From contig OY725491.1 of NCBI GenBank assembly GCA_963281255.1, forward strand, positions 4,700,857 to 4,764,856: a stretch of 64,000 nucleotides of DNA, written 5' to 3'. The stretch comes from Aphrocallistes beatrix (Eukaryota; Porifera; Hexactinellida; Sceptrulophora; Aphrocallistidae). The notes beneath the pieces were generated by a model that saw only the letters and a program-made list of their open reading frames with translations, was not told the origin of the DNA and made no database searches. Below are positions 21,953 through 32,802 of the stretch, in pieces. How positions within the stretch are numbered: position 1 is the first letter of the stretch; each line of letters begins with the position of its first letter. The position numbers and the translations under genes were made by a program.

Positions 21953-23131
21953 CTAATAAAAGTTTATCCTATTAGTACTATAATCAACACAAATAATGAT
22001 ATTATCTTGAGTTACTGCAATTCCGTTGAGATAATGATCACACTTAATACTATGAATTAACAGACCTTTTAATGTGTATATTTGTATTACTTTACCTGAA
22101 CTATCACTAATTAGAATATTATTAAACTTATCAAAGCATAAAAATATATAATCAGTTCCACCTCTCAAGCTTATGAAACTATTCAGTAAATGTCCTAACT
22201 TAGAAAATACATGTACATTATGATGCTTACTATTATCAGCTACAAACAGTTTATTATTATTTATTTTAACATCTTGTGGATTTACCAACTTCTTATTTCC
22301 TAATTCTCTAATAAATGTAAGATCTAAGCTTAACACTACTATTCTATTATTATAACAATCTGCTACAAACACTTCATCATTTTCTACTGTTATACCTTTT
22401 GGCCAATCGAGTTCTAACTGACTCTTACATTCTAAATTATAGTTTTGTGTTTTATATTTTAGGACTTTATGCAGATGTCGATCAGTTACAAACAACCAAT
22501 GGTTGTATAGAGCTATGGAGACAGGGCTATTTAACTCTCTCTTACCAAATTCTCTAATGAAATGACCCTCCAAGCTAACTAACTGAATCCTACTGTTTGA
22601 CGTGTCAGCTATGAATATATTTCCTTTCCCATCTATCGCTATACCATGTGGATCACATAGTTCTACTGTACCTTTTCCATACTTGCCTATAGACCTAATA
22701 GGATGTACTTTTGTGCGATATGTGAGAGCTAAATCTTGTAGAGATCCAAACTTCTCTATATTTTGAAGTAGATCCCCCAGGAGAGATGTGTCTAAGTGGG
22801 GAAGTGGGATATGAGTTGGCTCTTGGAAATTCTCTTTTTCTTTTTTCACTTTTTCGATATATCCATCTTGTAGGTCGACAATGAGATTCTGCTCGATAGT
22901 TGCCTCTTGAATCTTTCTAATCAGCTTATCCAGATCCTTGATCTGTTTCTGTCTCGTCTCTTCTTTGCCGAAGTAGTTAGAACTCATCTCATGCAGCTCT
23001 ACCAGCAGTTGGTCCCTCCTCGCTTCCAGTTTCTTTATCAGGGAGTTAAACGTGGAATTGATGAGGAATTCTGCTCTTAGAAATGGATTGGAGTGGAGGG
23101 AAGGCTCGCTCTCAGGGAATCTTGAAGCCAT
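21953..23131 (-). CDS. Coiled-coil/NHL-repeat protein 3
   Basis: Intact single-exon ORF of 392 residues. The N-terminal part MASRFPESEPSLHSNPF is followed by a coiled coil (residues about 25-115, LIKKLEARRDQLLVELHEM). Six NHL blades start near residue 145 (GIAIDGKGNIFIADTSNSRI, GITVENDEVFVADCYNNRI, FDKFNNILISD). There is no RING or B-box. It is roughly four-fifths identical by eye to the gene at 33254-34432, and the similarity continues about 300 bp upstream to near 23440, so promoter and gene were duplicated together. The start is fixed by the TATA box 56 bp upstream and by the shared start in the paralogue. Likely a cytosolic scaffold or RNA/protein binder; the ligand is unknown. Confidence 0.85.
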   Translation of the reverse strand: MASRFPESEPSLHSNPFLRAEFLINSTFNSLIKKLEARRDQLLVELHEMSSNYFGKEETRQKQIKDLDKLIRKIQEATIEQNLIVDLQDGYIEKVKKEKENFQEPTHIPLPHLDTSLLGDLLQNIEKFGSLQDLALTYRTKVHPIRSIGKYGKGTVELCDPHGIAIDGKGNIFIADTSNSRIQLVSLEGHFIREFGKRELNSPVSIALYNHWLFVTDRHLHKVLKYKTQNYNLECKSQLELDWPKGITVENDEVFVADCYNNRIVVLSLDLTFIRELGNKKLVNPQDVKINNNKLFVADNSKHHNVHVFSKLGHLLNSFISLRGGTDYIFLCFDKFNNILISDSSGKVIQIYTLKGLLIHSIKCDHYLNGIAVTQDNIIICVDYSTNRINFY

Positions 23132-23186
23132 TTATTGTTTTTTCTTGTTTGATTTGTAGTTAATAATGAATTGTTTACTGAGTGTA

Positions 23187-23194
23187 TATTTATA
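23187..23194 (-). promoter_or_regulatory. TATA box of NHL gene 3
   Basis: TATAAATA on the minus strand, 56 bp before the ATG at 23131. It lies in the segment conserved between the two paralogues. Confidence 0.6.
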
Positions 23195-23534
23195 GCGAGA
23201 AGTGTGTTGGTATCATGTACTGATAGTGTGTGTTGTGTCGTAGTGAGAGGGAGAGACTGATTAGAGAATGACTGGTAGATTTGTGGTTAGTTTCCTTGAA
23301 GCAGGAGTGTGTCGTGTTTCTGAAAGGATATCTCTTTGTGGAACTTGCTTTTACAATCAGAAATTACTTTCAATGTTAACTACTTTAATATCAATTTTAT
23401 ATAAATTAATGTTTGAATAATTATGCAAATTTATAGGACCACATCCTCTTTTAATCTTAATTTACGATTAGAGCTGTTGCATGGTATCTTTATTCAAACG
23501 TATTCCTGGACTATGCATGTTATTATGTTATGAG

Positions 23535-24093
23535 TAGGGGTTACAATCCCGGGATCCCGGTCCATTTTACCTCCGGGATTCAATCCCGGGATTAGTTTTA
23601 TAATCCCGATCCCGATATTTCAATCCCGGGATTACCTTTTCAATCAGGGGATCCCGAAACTTTAGTCGATTGAACAATTTCCTTACTTATAATTACCAAT
23701 CACACTACTTGGAAACGAGATCCTATTTACAATGGTAACTTACAAATACACTATTCAGTGTCAAATAACAACAATACGATTTACAAGTATGTACTGTATT
23801 ACTATTTGCAAATCTATAAATAGGCTTTCTACAATAATAAATAATCAAATATTACGATTATCTCATATTTTTATGGCAGAAAGTACATCCCTTGTTTTCA
23901 AAGAGTTTGTCAAGAATTAAATTATATAATATCTTCCTTCTCTAAATTTTCCAAATTAAAATTTAAATAAATTTTGCTGCAAGATACAATCCCGAAAAAT
24001 CCCGGGATTGGAAAGATCTTGAATCCCGGGATTAGAAAAATATCAATCCCGAAATCCCGGGATTGAGAAATTTGGCCGGGATTGGAATCCCTA
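23535..24093. mobile_element. hAT MITE with ATCCCGGGAT motifs and perfect 8-bp duplication
   Basis: The ends TAGGGGTTACAATCCCGGGA and GGGATTGGAATCCCTA are flanked on both sides by GTTATGAG (23527-23534, 24094-24101). About ten AATCCCGGGATT palindromes crowd both ends, and the middle is unrelated AT-rich filler. The layout matches the ATCCGGAT-rich end of the hAT element at 52503. Confidence 0.9.
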
Positions 24094-24101
24094 GTTATGA
24101 G

Positions 24102-24465
24102 TCTTATGGCAAATTAATTTACGTCTTAAATCGCCCTTGACCCACCCCCACTAAATTTATAGGTGAAAGAGTGTAGAATAGTTTGAGAGAAAAGCATTTA
24201 AAAGCAGTTTTTGTCGGATCTTCTGGGGTTATATTTGAAGCAAAAATACTTATAAGAAATATCTGATCCGATTCATTCTTTTGAACACGAGAAAAAAGGT
24301 AGATAGCCTGAGTAAGATTAGTAGTGAATTCATTTTCGAGGCCAAATGAAGAATAAAGTTTTTCTAAAGTGTGGTAATGTGGAAGAGAAATATAATCTAA
24401 ACTCTGGAGGTAGTTATAGCAAGAAGGTTAAATTAGATGAGTATTGAACGCAAAAATTTTTGAAT
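24102..24465. other. Intergenic, no feature recognised
   Basis: AT-rich, no recognisable gene or repeat. Confidence 0.3.
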
Positions 24466-24893
24466 TGATTGAAGAATTGACAAGTCGTAGAGATATTAAA
24501 ATTGGCATGTATGTGTCAAATGATATGACTACGATTAAGTTCCAAGATCTAAGCGAAATTTCACACCTCTGCAAAAAAAATGGAAAACAATTTTCAACCT
24601 TTTCTATACAAAAGAAATGACTCTACACTATCGCAATAGAAACATTGTACGACACTAGTACAATAGATTGTCATTGTAATCACTATTTCAAGGCCACAAC
24701 CTAGGTTTGATAACTTAAATGTATTAAAGTGTATTGCAATAAAAAATTATGCGTATATTTTCACAACTTTATACACATATTTTCACACCATTTGACGAAA
24801 TTTGAAAAGTATGCTAGAGACTAGCTTCCAACGGTTGACATGGGGTTTTCAGGGGGTGTAGATTTCGAACATCGTATTTTCGAGTAAATTAGA
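24466..24893 (+). repeat. Helitron-like repeat, subfamily B, internal part
   Basis: From 'ttgattgaagaattgacaag' to one roughly 140-bp unit ending at about 24893. Both the terminal 5' bases and the 3' hairpin end are missing. Confidence 0.6.
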
Positions 24894-25531
24894 TAATTAA
24901 ATTGTTCAATAAATTCTATAAACTATTTTAAATAATGGACATTATTATCCGCTAGTTATAATCTCAAAATCCCTAGATTTTTCATTAAATCCCTAGATCC
25001 CTGGATCATAAGTCATTTTCCTGGATAATCCAAGGGATCCCTGGAGGGTTGGTAAGTATGCCAGTGGTCCTGACTATAAGGATGTAGGGGAATGTTGAGT
25101 TTGCTGAAATCTTCCCCCATCACCAGGAGCATCATCTCTTTCAATATCAGATGAGAAAGGGTGAGAAAGTAATTATCCGAATTCGAATTAGTTATTGTAG
25201 GATATTTCTAATCAATTACTAATTCCCAATTATTTCACATTATCAATCACTGCCACCTTGTGCTACATATGTCCCTTTTTATCACCATACATGATGGTGA
25301 TGTACTACTCCACAGGTTGATAATTTTACTCATTGAGTTGAGCAATTTGTTAGAAATCTTCAACTATTACTAATTCGAATGTGAAGATTTCGAATCTTAA
25401 ATCAGACTCTTAATAGCTCTTAGAGTTTGAATACTTTTCCATTCATGAAAAGATCAATTTAGTACCATTTGTATGGGGAAGAATATAGTGTACAAATACT
25501 TTTGTCCGGTTAGTGTATATATATATAGATA
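24894..25531. other. Intergenic with a single hAT-type end
   Basis: At about 24960-25060 'atccctgga' motifs lead to AGGGTTGGTAAGTATG, a hAT-type terminus; no partner end was found. The rest is unassigned. Confidence 0.35.
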
Positions 25532-25701
25532 CAGTCAACTCCGCTTAATAGAGCCACTGTTTAATCTGGCCACTTTTGGCAGGACCGGAATAGCTCTCAC
25601 ACATAGAAGCTAATACAAATATTTTCGGTTAATAGGGTTCTCCGCTTAATCGGGGCAAAATGTCCTCTGACCGATGTGACCCCATTAAGCGGAGTCAACT
25701 G
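25532..25701. mobile_element. pogo-like MITE, type 1 (CAGTCRACTCCGCTTAAT), shortened
   Basis: Inverted ends CAGTCAACTCCGCTTAATAG and TTAAGCGGAGTCAACTG are flanked by TA. It is 170 bp against 188-189 bp for the other three copies. It is followed directly by the start of a subfamily A body (25705-25778). Confidence 0.8.
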
Positions 25702-25844
25702 TATGTAACAAATTGATTGAAGAAACTGCAGCTCAGAAAGCTGATTTTTGGCATGTGGGAGTTTTTGGCTATGGCACATCTAGTTAGCATCAATAGGTTT
25801 TAAATTGTTATTCTTTAAATTTACGTACAATTGGTAATATTATA

Positions 25845-26219
25845 TACAAGCGCGCTTCGCTTGCTTGCGCTGCGCGGCAGGCGGACACTTTGTGTCCACC
25901 GGAGGCGCCCTGCGGGTGCCTGGGGTCACATTGGTTAATGATAAGGGGAATAACATCTCTAAATACGTCTGTCCTACTGTTATAATCGATATCGTACAAA
26001 AGTCACAAAATTTATCAGTTTTTAAAATTTTGATGAGTAATGATGACGTAATAACAAAGTGATGAGTCATTATTTTCGGATGATACTATGTGAGGCATGT
26101 TAGTATACAGATTCTATTAAAAATTTCAGTCTTCTATCTCCTATAATGGCTGAGTTATGCCGAATAACTGTGTTGCTTAACTTTTAAAAATGTGACAATT
26201 ACGTCATAATTCCATGATT
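25845..26219 (-). repeat. Helitron-like repeat, subfamily A, 3' half
   Basis: The terminal hairpins lie at 25845-25925, with the body up to about 26219, where a pogo-like MITE interrupts. It contains a TGACGTAA-like remnant and GATGAGTCAT sites. Confidence 0.65.
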
Positions 26220-26617
26220 CACCTGTCTATAGCGGTCACCAATGAACAGTCCCGCCCGAAATTTCATAATATTGACCCTGTGTATAGCGATCACCTGCTC
26301 AACGCGGCCAGCGGCCACCCATTTGCAGTCCCAAAACTGTGTATAACGGCCATCATCTGTATATAATGGTCACTACCTGTCTATAACGACCATCACCGTT
26401 TCCACCTTTTTATGTGTTTATGACAGGACCTGTTACTAACGATAAACAAGTGTCAATATATTACTTCAAGTAATAGATTTCTAAAAACTTGATTATTCAT
26501 TTCACTACGTTGATACCTTTTGGGGATTAAGACAATCACCTGTATATAACGGCCACCTGTGTATAACGGCCATTTTTGTCCAGTCCCTTGGGTGGCCGTT
26601 ATATACAGGTTCCACTG
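26220..26617. mobile_element. pogo-like MITE, type 2 (ATAACGGCCAC), left end missing
   Basis: It shares the 'ctgtctatagcggtcacc' and 'gtgtataacggcca' blocks and the right end CCGTTATATACAGG...CACTG with the complete copy at 44617-45019. The left terminus is lost. Confidence 0.7.
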
Positions 26618-26621
26618 TATA

Positions 26622-27518
26622 TATATATATGTAACGAATTGATTGAAGAAACTGCCTGTCATAGAAAGCTGATTTTTGGCTATGGCTCCAGTAAGTTCTG
26701 AGCTCAGACGAAAATGGGATACCGACAATTCGCACCACGACAATTCGCACCCGACAATTCGCACCAACGACAATTCGTATTGCGACAATTGGCACCACGA
26801 CAATTCGTACCACTTTTGATTGGTCAATTTAATTTATTATACGAGTACATACAAGCATAATGTTCTACTATTTTAAAATTAAATACTTAATTCGCTCCCA
26901 AACAGAAATGATGGGCCACACCCCTTAAGAATTCCATCTTAGTACGATCTTCGTCAAAATACATAGTGCAAGACTAAATCAATCAGGGCTTGTTCACTTG
27001 CTTGAGACCGCTTTCTCTTTGTCGGGGCCCTACCGTAAGGAACCTAGCCTGCCTCACTTCCACTAACCCCTGCTCACGCTTGAGGGCGGCAATAAATTCC
27101 CATATTGTGGGATGGTGGCACCCAACAGTGGCGTTGAAGCTATGGTGCCAGCTTCAGTTCCACAGGGCGATAGGGTCGGCTCACTGTAGTATCCGCTTAA
27201 GAGTGTGCGCACGACATAGGTCCTCTGAAAGTAGTCGAGTTGTTCGGCTGCTTCGGCAGTGGGTGGAAGCAAGAGTGCAACGCTGTCAAACAGCTCGTAT
27301 ACATCAAAGGGATGTACGAATCTTATTTTGTGTTGTAATAACAACAATTGTGGTGCGAATCGTCAGTATCCCGACGAAAGTGTCGACTCATCATGGAATT
27401 AAGACGTCATTGTCACATTTTTAAAAGTTATGCAATACAGTTATTCGAGCATAACTCACACAAAGCGACACAAAGTGTCCGCCAGCCGCGCAGCGCAAGC
27501 AAGCGAACCGCGCTTGTA
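26622..27518 (+). repeat. Helitron-like repeat, subfamily A, interrupted by a MULE
   Basis: A-type body from 'taacgaattgattgaag' to 26715, resuming at 27373 and ending with the hairpin terminus at 27518. The insertion duplicated gacgaaaat. Confidence 0.7.
26716..27372 (-). mobile_element. MULE (Mutator-like) element, deleted, with transposase C-terminus
   Basis: Inverted ends GGGATACCGACAATTCGCAC and GTGCGAATCGTCAGTATCCC are flanked by a 9-bp duplication, gacgaaaat (26707-26715) and gacgaaagt (27373-27381). Repeated 'cgacaattcgcacc' units mark the left end. On the minus strand SWHHSFNATVGCHHPTIW is followed by EFIAALKREQGLVEVRQ, the conserved C-terminal block of MULE transposases of the FLYWCH-associated type (usually 'NN.VEGWH..F...HPTIWKFI.ALK'). 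The preceding YFQRTYV..R block lies in another frame. Most of the transposase is absent. Confidence 0.75.
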
Positions 27519-27532
27519 TATATATATATATA

Positions 27533-27569
27533 TCCTTACTATTAAAACTCGATTAATGTTTGTATATAC

Positions 27570-27601
<32 letters not shown>

Positions 27602-28103
27602 GTATATCTGTAACGAATTGATTGAAGAAACTGCCGGTCATAGAAAGCTAATTTTTGAAATGTGGGAGTATTTTGGCTATGGCTCCAGTAAGTTCTGAGC
27701 TCAGAGCAAAATGTCGACTCATCATGGAATTATGACGTCATTGTCACATTTTTAAAAGTTAAGCAATACAGTTATTCGAGCATAACTCAGCTATTATAGG
27801 AGATAAAAGGTTGAAATTTTAATAGATTATGTATATTAATATATCTTACATATGGCACAACTGTTATCAAAAAATGATGACTCATCACTTTGTTATGACG
27901 TCATCATTACTCATCAAAATTTTAAAAATTGGTAAATTTGGTGATTTTTCGTGCGATAGAGTTTATAACAGTAGGACAGACGTATTTAGAGATGATATCT
28001 CCCTTATAATTAACCAATGTGACCTCAGGCGACCGAAGGGAGCTTCAGGCGGACACAAAGTGTCCGCCAGCCGCGCAGCGCAAGCAAGCGAAGCGCGCTT
28101 GTA
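27533..28103 (+). repeat. Helitron-like repeat, subfamily A, complete copy
   Basis: Starts TCCTTACTATTAAAACTCG, then a (TA)n/ACGTATA tract, the A body and the 3' hairpins (GGCGGACACaaaGTGTCCGCC, then CGCAAGCAAGCG), ending CTTGTA at 28103. It contains TGACGTCA at 27733 and 27896 and TGACTCA at 27878. It lies head-to-tail between two other A copies. Confidence 0.75.
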
Positions 28104-28124
28104 TATATATATACTATATATATA

Positions 28125-28619
28125 TGTAACGAATTGATTGAAGAAACTGCCAGGCACAGAAAGCTGATTTTGGCATGTAGGAGTCTTTTGGCTATGGCTC
28201 CAGTAAGTTCTGAGCTCAGAGCAAAATGTCCACTCATCATGGAATTATGACGTCATTGTCACATTTTTAAAATTTAAGCAACACAGTTATTCGAGCATAA
28301 CTCAGCCATTATAGGAGATAAAAGGCTGAAATTTTAATAGAATATGTATACTAACATACCTCACATATGACCCAACTATTATCAAAAAATGATGACTCAT
28401 CACTCTGTTATGACGTCATCATTACGCATCAAAAATTTTAAAAATGTACAAATTTGCTGATTTTTCAAGCGATATCGATTATGCCAGTAGGACATGCTTA
28501 TTTAAGGATTTCATCTCCCATCTAATTAATCAATGTGACCCCAGGCGACTGAAGGGAGCCTCCGGCGGACACAAAGTGTCCGCCAGCCGCGAGGCGCAAG
28601 CAAGCGTAGCGCGCTTGTA
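28125..28619 (+). repeat. Helitron-like repeat, subfamily A, head-to-tail copy
   Basis: Follows the previous copy after a 21-bp TA spacer. It has TGACGTCA at 28248 and 28411 and TGACTCA at 28393, and ends with the hairpin terminus at 28619. The TCCTTACT start is missing. Confidence 0.7.
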
Positions 28620-28623
28620 TATA

Positions 28624-28811
28624 CAGTCGACTCCGCTTAATAGGGCCACATCGGTCAGAGGACATTTTGGCCCGATTAAGCGGAGGACCCTATTAACCGA
28701 AAATATTTTGTATTAGCTTCTATGTGTGAGAGCTTTTCCGGTCCTTCCAAAAGTGGCCCGATTAAGCGGCTGACCCGATTAAACAGTGGCCCTATTAAGC
28801 GGAGTCGACTG
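28624..28811. mobile_element. pogo-like MITE, type 1, 188 bp
   Basis: Inverted ends CAGTCGACTCCGCTTAATAG and TATTAAGCGGAGTCGACTG are flanked by TA, with 'gattaagcgg' motifs throughout. Inserted in the TA tract after a Helitron-like end. Confidence 0.85.
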
Positions 28812-28819
28812 TATATACA

Positions 28820-29502
28820 TTAGGGTGCTCCAAGAAATTCCAAAGTTTGAATCTTATGATGCACACTCTTCAAAAAGTTTACCTTGATCACCAAGTATTC
28901 ACCATAAAATTTTCATGCGATTTGGAGATGGTATAGTGGTCGCGCAAGGTAGCCTCCCCCTCGTGCTAATTTATAATGGAATATGTCAGGGTTGAAGCCA
29001 GTAGTTGTCAAAAGCGTACTTCTGACATTTAAATAAACTAGTAGCTTGATTTTTGTAATATTTGAGGGTGGTTTTATATCAGCTAATAATACATTTTAAT
29101 ATCCTAAAATCTACCGGTTCCGACATATTGGTGAAAACAGTTGGGACCATTAATAATTTCAAGTATGAAGGCTGGTCCCAACTGTTTACACCAATATCTC
29201 GGAACCGGTAGATTTTAGGTTATTAAAATGTATTATTAGTTGATATAAAACCACCCTCAAATATTACAAAAATCAAGCTACTAGTTTATTTAAATGTCAG
29301 AAGTACGCTTTTTACAACTACTGGCTTCAACCCGGACATATTCCATTATAAATTAGCACGAGGGGGAGGCTACCTTGCACGACCACTAAACCATCTCCAA
29401 ATCGCATGAAAATTTTATGTTTAATACTTGGTGATCAAGGTAAACCATCTGAAGAGTGTGCATTATAAGATTCAAACTTTGGAATTTTTTGGAGCGCCCT
29501 AA
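28820..29502. mobile_element. Foldback element with arms of about 330 bp
   Basis: TTAGGGTGCTCCAAGAAATT at left is repeated inverted at right (ttggagcgccctaa). The complementarity runs almost to a short centre near 29150. The arms differ by few bases, so it is young. No coding potential. Superfamily unknown. Confidence 0.8.
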
Positions 29503-29941
29503 TATATATATACACTGGCGTAGCTTACACCTATGTCGCCACGGGCGGATGTATTTCATGCCGCTCCTCAACACATATTTCTGGAAAAATTCTGAGTTTA
29601 CTAATATATATTTTGAAGAGAGAAATAGAGAGGAGAAGGCTTAGGGAGGAAAGGAAAATGATGCAAAATTTAATAGAGACGGATAAGGGAAGAGCAGATA
29701 AGAGATCGACGGCAGAGATGGGTAGATAGTCAGGTGAATAGACAGGGACATGGTGGGCAGGTTGGAAGGGGAGATAGATGGGGAGGTGGACGAGAAGACT
29801 GAAGCAGAGGTGAACAAATGGATGGAGAGGCAGATGGATGGGTTGTTGTTGTTTTCATATAGTTCTCTTAGTTTAATGTAGATTATTTGAGTTTAGTGCA
29901 GATAATTTGAGTTTATTGTAGATAATTTGGGTTTAGTGTAG
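29503..29941. other. Truncated hAT MITE, purine-rich tract and 20-bp repeats
   Basis: 29511-29610 is a shortened copy of the MITE at 18297. 29620-29845 is a low-complexity G/A-rich strand (agaga, gatagatgg). About 29865-29945 has three to four units like 'tttagtgtagataatttgag', and two further units occur at 32705-32745. Confidence 0.5.
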
Positions 29942-30152
29942 ACAAACGCGCTTCGCTTGCTAGTGCTGTGCGGCTTGCGGACACATGATGTCCGCAGAGT
30001 CGCCCTGCGGGCGCCTGGAGTTACTCAATCTAACCTATTTTAGGATTTTTTTTACTTTATAAATATTTTAAACAAAGGTTAACAAAAAAGTAAACAAAGT
30101 AATTTTCAAATCTACTCGAAAATATAATATTCTAAATCTACACCCCTGAAAA
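29942..30152 (-). repeat. Helitron-like repeat, subfamily B, 3' end
   Basis: Hairpin terminus (diverged core gcttgctagtgctgtgc) and the first part of the B body, cut at about 30152 by the hAT element that follows. Confidence 0.55.
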
Positions 30153-30196
30153 CCCGGGCTTGCCGTGGAGATAAAAAATCCCATCCATATCCATAT

Positions 30197-30382
30197 CAGG
30201 TTTCATACAGGATTTACATGCAAGGGGGCAATCTGGGATATCTAAATTTGAAAGGGGGCAGGCACTAGATCACATCTCTTCATTTAATGCTTCATTGTAT
30301 TTCTTCATTTTATTTCTAGGGGGGCACTTGAATGACTAGGGGGGTCAAGTGCCCCCCCTACCACCCTCTGTATGAAACCCTG
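30197..30382. mobile_element. MITE nested in the hAT 3' end
   Basis: Inverted ends CAGGTTTCATACAG and CTGTATGAAACCCTG, with 'agggggca'/'tgccccccct' blocks inside. It splits the ATCCATATCC repeat tract of the host element. Confidence 0.6.
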
Positions 30383-31365
30383 CATATCCATATCCACGCC
30401 ATTTTTCGTGGATATCCATGGATATCCATAGATATTTCTAAAACCTAATACTGTACGCATTGAAACTTCTATCTACTAGATCTCTAAAAATAACAACAAA
30501 ACCTAAATTTCGTCAATATCAGATTCAGCATCAGTTTCAAGAGTATCCTTTTCTCTGTCTTCGTTGATGGCCTTTGCTAGTTCATCTGGTTCGATAACAA
30601 TTCCCAGCTTCTTGATGAGGTCCTTATATTTATTCTGGTACCTGATGTAGACCAGTTTCTTCATGACAGCCGGTGAAATCCTCTTTATCATCTTCGAAAG
30701 TAGGATGCCGGCCTGGCTGAACAACCTCTCGACGGCTGCAGAAGATACTGGCGCCGAGAAAACTATCTTGCACAGGTCGCAGACGTGTTAACCGACTGTA
30801 CCGCCAAAACTCAGTGGGATCCTTCATGGGTACCCGAGTGCCTCTGAACTCCTGGAGTACTAACCTTTGACTTTTTGGCTAGCGATTGCTAATCCTCCCC
30901 ATCGTCATCGTCACCGGTTACCAGGCATAGATCTTCAAAGGGGTCTTCCGAGATTTGATGACTGACCATTTCAGCCCATGTAGATCGGACTGTTTGGCTG
31001 TTGGCTCACACATTCCGAAGAGTTCTTCGGTGCTGATCAACGAGGCTGTCGTGTTCGGCGGCCACCTTCAGCCAGGTGGCAGCGAAGGTTTTCTGTAGCG
31101 AGCTTGTCGATCGGGAATACTGCTTTACATATCCTCTAATGGTTTTCGAGATGTCCAGATCTGCAAGAATGAAATTTTAAATTGCAGAAATGTACATAGC
31201 AGAGAAACTGGTGCTTAAAAATAATAAGTGGTGAGTGTAGGTCTAGTTACTTACTTACCAGAGAGCAGCAGACTGTGAAAAGGGAGAGCCAGAATACATC
31301 CACAATTTTAGTTCCATTTGATCTCGTAGATCTTGGCATAAGTTTTTGTAACACGTTGCTCAGAT

Positions 31366-31565
31366 NNNNNNNNNNNNNNNNNNNNNNNNNNNNNNNNNNN
31401 NNNNNNNNNNNNNNNNNNNNNNNNNNNNNNNNNNNNNNNNNNNNNNNNNNNNNNNNNNNNNNNNNNNNNNNNNNNNNNNNNNNNNNNNNNNNNNNNNNNN
31501 NNNNNNNNNNNNNNNNNNNNNNNNNNNNNNNNNNNNNNNNNNNNNNNNNNNNNNNNNNNNNNNNN
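31366..31565. other. Assembly gap of exactly 200 N, flanked by an identical 17-mer
   Basis: taacacgttgctcagat ends at 31365 and occurs again at 31566-31582. The transposase frame also carries S-E-Q-R-V on both sides. The contig ends therefore overlap and the gap is probably not real. Confidence 0.85.
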
Positions 31566-32639
31566 TAACACGTTGCTCAGATTCATCCACTTGGCGATCG
31601 AACAAATGCATATCAAGAAGCAGGTAATTTACAAAGGATCGATGCGATGTTACACCGTCCACCTCAACCCAATCAAAGAAGAGTTTCACCTGGTCCATCA
31701 CTGCAAACAGACTTCAGTAGGGCTAGGGATGGTAGATTATCCACCACTGAGTTATCATCTTCTGTGAGGTACACCACATAGTTATGCACTGCAGCTAACA
31801 GTCTGTTATAATGGGATCGCCAAGGACGCGTGGTGGATTTCTCTGGTATCGATCTCACCAGCTTTTTTGCCTTGTCATCACGGCGGTTATAGAAATTTTC
31901 AATATTGTTTATTTTATCCATTAACTGATCCTTTAATTCTAACCTGCAGTGCCCTTTTGGTTTAGCATCAAGTACGTAGGTGAGACATGTTGACAATGCA
32001 TGCTCTGTGCATCCAATCCTGCCTCCAAAGTTGTAATCAGATGTTTCCCATCGCCCATCGAAAGCCGCCTTCATCTTGTTCTCATTATCCGTAGTCACAA
32101 AGAATGGGTACCGTGGTTTCATCTCCAAACAGAATGCCTCTTCAAACATTTTGAATGTAAATTCCGAGTCATGCGAGACGTTGTCGAGGTTCTCCAGACG
32201 AAGGGAAAACTGGGACCACTTCCATTCCTCGGTCAATCCACATGCAATGATTCCATCATATCCAACTCGTTGCTGGTGCCTTCCAGACCAAAAATCCATA
32301 ATCCCGGAGACACAAGAATCGGCCACTTCAGAGTGTGAGCATAACATGTACAGCTGCTTCAGTTGTAAATGGGCGGTTGTCCCTTTCTCTAGTATACCTG
32401 TAAAACAGTTTTTTGAAGTTGGTATGAGCTTGTAAACATAAGTCGCATTATTTGTCGATTAGTATGCTAGCTATTGATATGTATTTCACACAAATTTGTC
32501 TTAATCATATCGTACAGCAGGGAACAAATTAAGAAAATCACGTACCGCTAGTGATGTAGGTTCGCCCAATGCTCCAGTTGTAGAGAGAATTCGTTCTTAA
32601 GGTGACCCCAGCTGCATAGTTGGCATGAGCAGAAGCCAA

Positions 32640-32802
32640 CTTTGTAATTTGTTTACTTTATGTATTTAGTGTAAACAAAAGTAAACAAAGAATTTATCAC
32701 ACATATTTGAGTGCAGATAATTTGATTTTAGTGTAGGTAATGCTCAGACAGACACAAAGTGTCCGCCAGCAGCGCAGCACAAGCAAGCGAAGCGCGCTTG
32801 TA
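32640..32802 (+). repeat. Helitron-like 3' end, subfamily B type
   Basis: 'tttgtaatttgtttacttta' body sequence followed by the GTGTCCGCC hairpin half and the CTTGTA terminus. Confidence 0.55.

Larger units (their letters stand above)
30153..32636 (-). pseudogene. hAT transposase gene, degraded, with introns
   Basis: On the minus strand an exon ending near 32546 (LASAHANYAAGVTLRTNSLY) joins in phase across an intron (32398-32545, GTACGT...TTACAG) to GILEKGTTAHLQL and MLCSHSEVADSCVSGIMDFW. Then come PFFVTTDNENKMKAAF and RIGCTEHALSTCL, matching the hAT 'TDNA.NM..A' and 'C.AH.L' blocks. After the N gap, another exon begins near 31162 (DISKTIRGYVKQY). The end at 30830-30503 carries VSSAAVERLFSQAG and LVYIRYQNKY, the hAT dimerisation block 'S.A.VER.FS.AG'. 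Stops and at least one frame change (near 30780) show it is dead. 'ggatatccat' subterminal motifs at about 30170-30440 mark its 3' end. Confidence 0.75.

Noticed and set aside
23732-23920. 62-residue ORF
   Set aside because: It lies in the AT-rich filler of the hAT MITE 23535-24093 and has no recognisable content.
28444-28620. CRISPR-like array of spaced GC-rich palindromes across the window
   Set aside because: The repeats are at the ends of dispersed eukaryotic elements, irregularly spaced, in both orientations, and there are no cas genes; the genome is eukaryotic.
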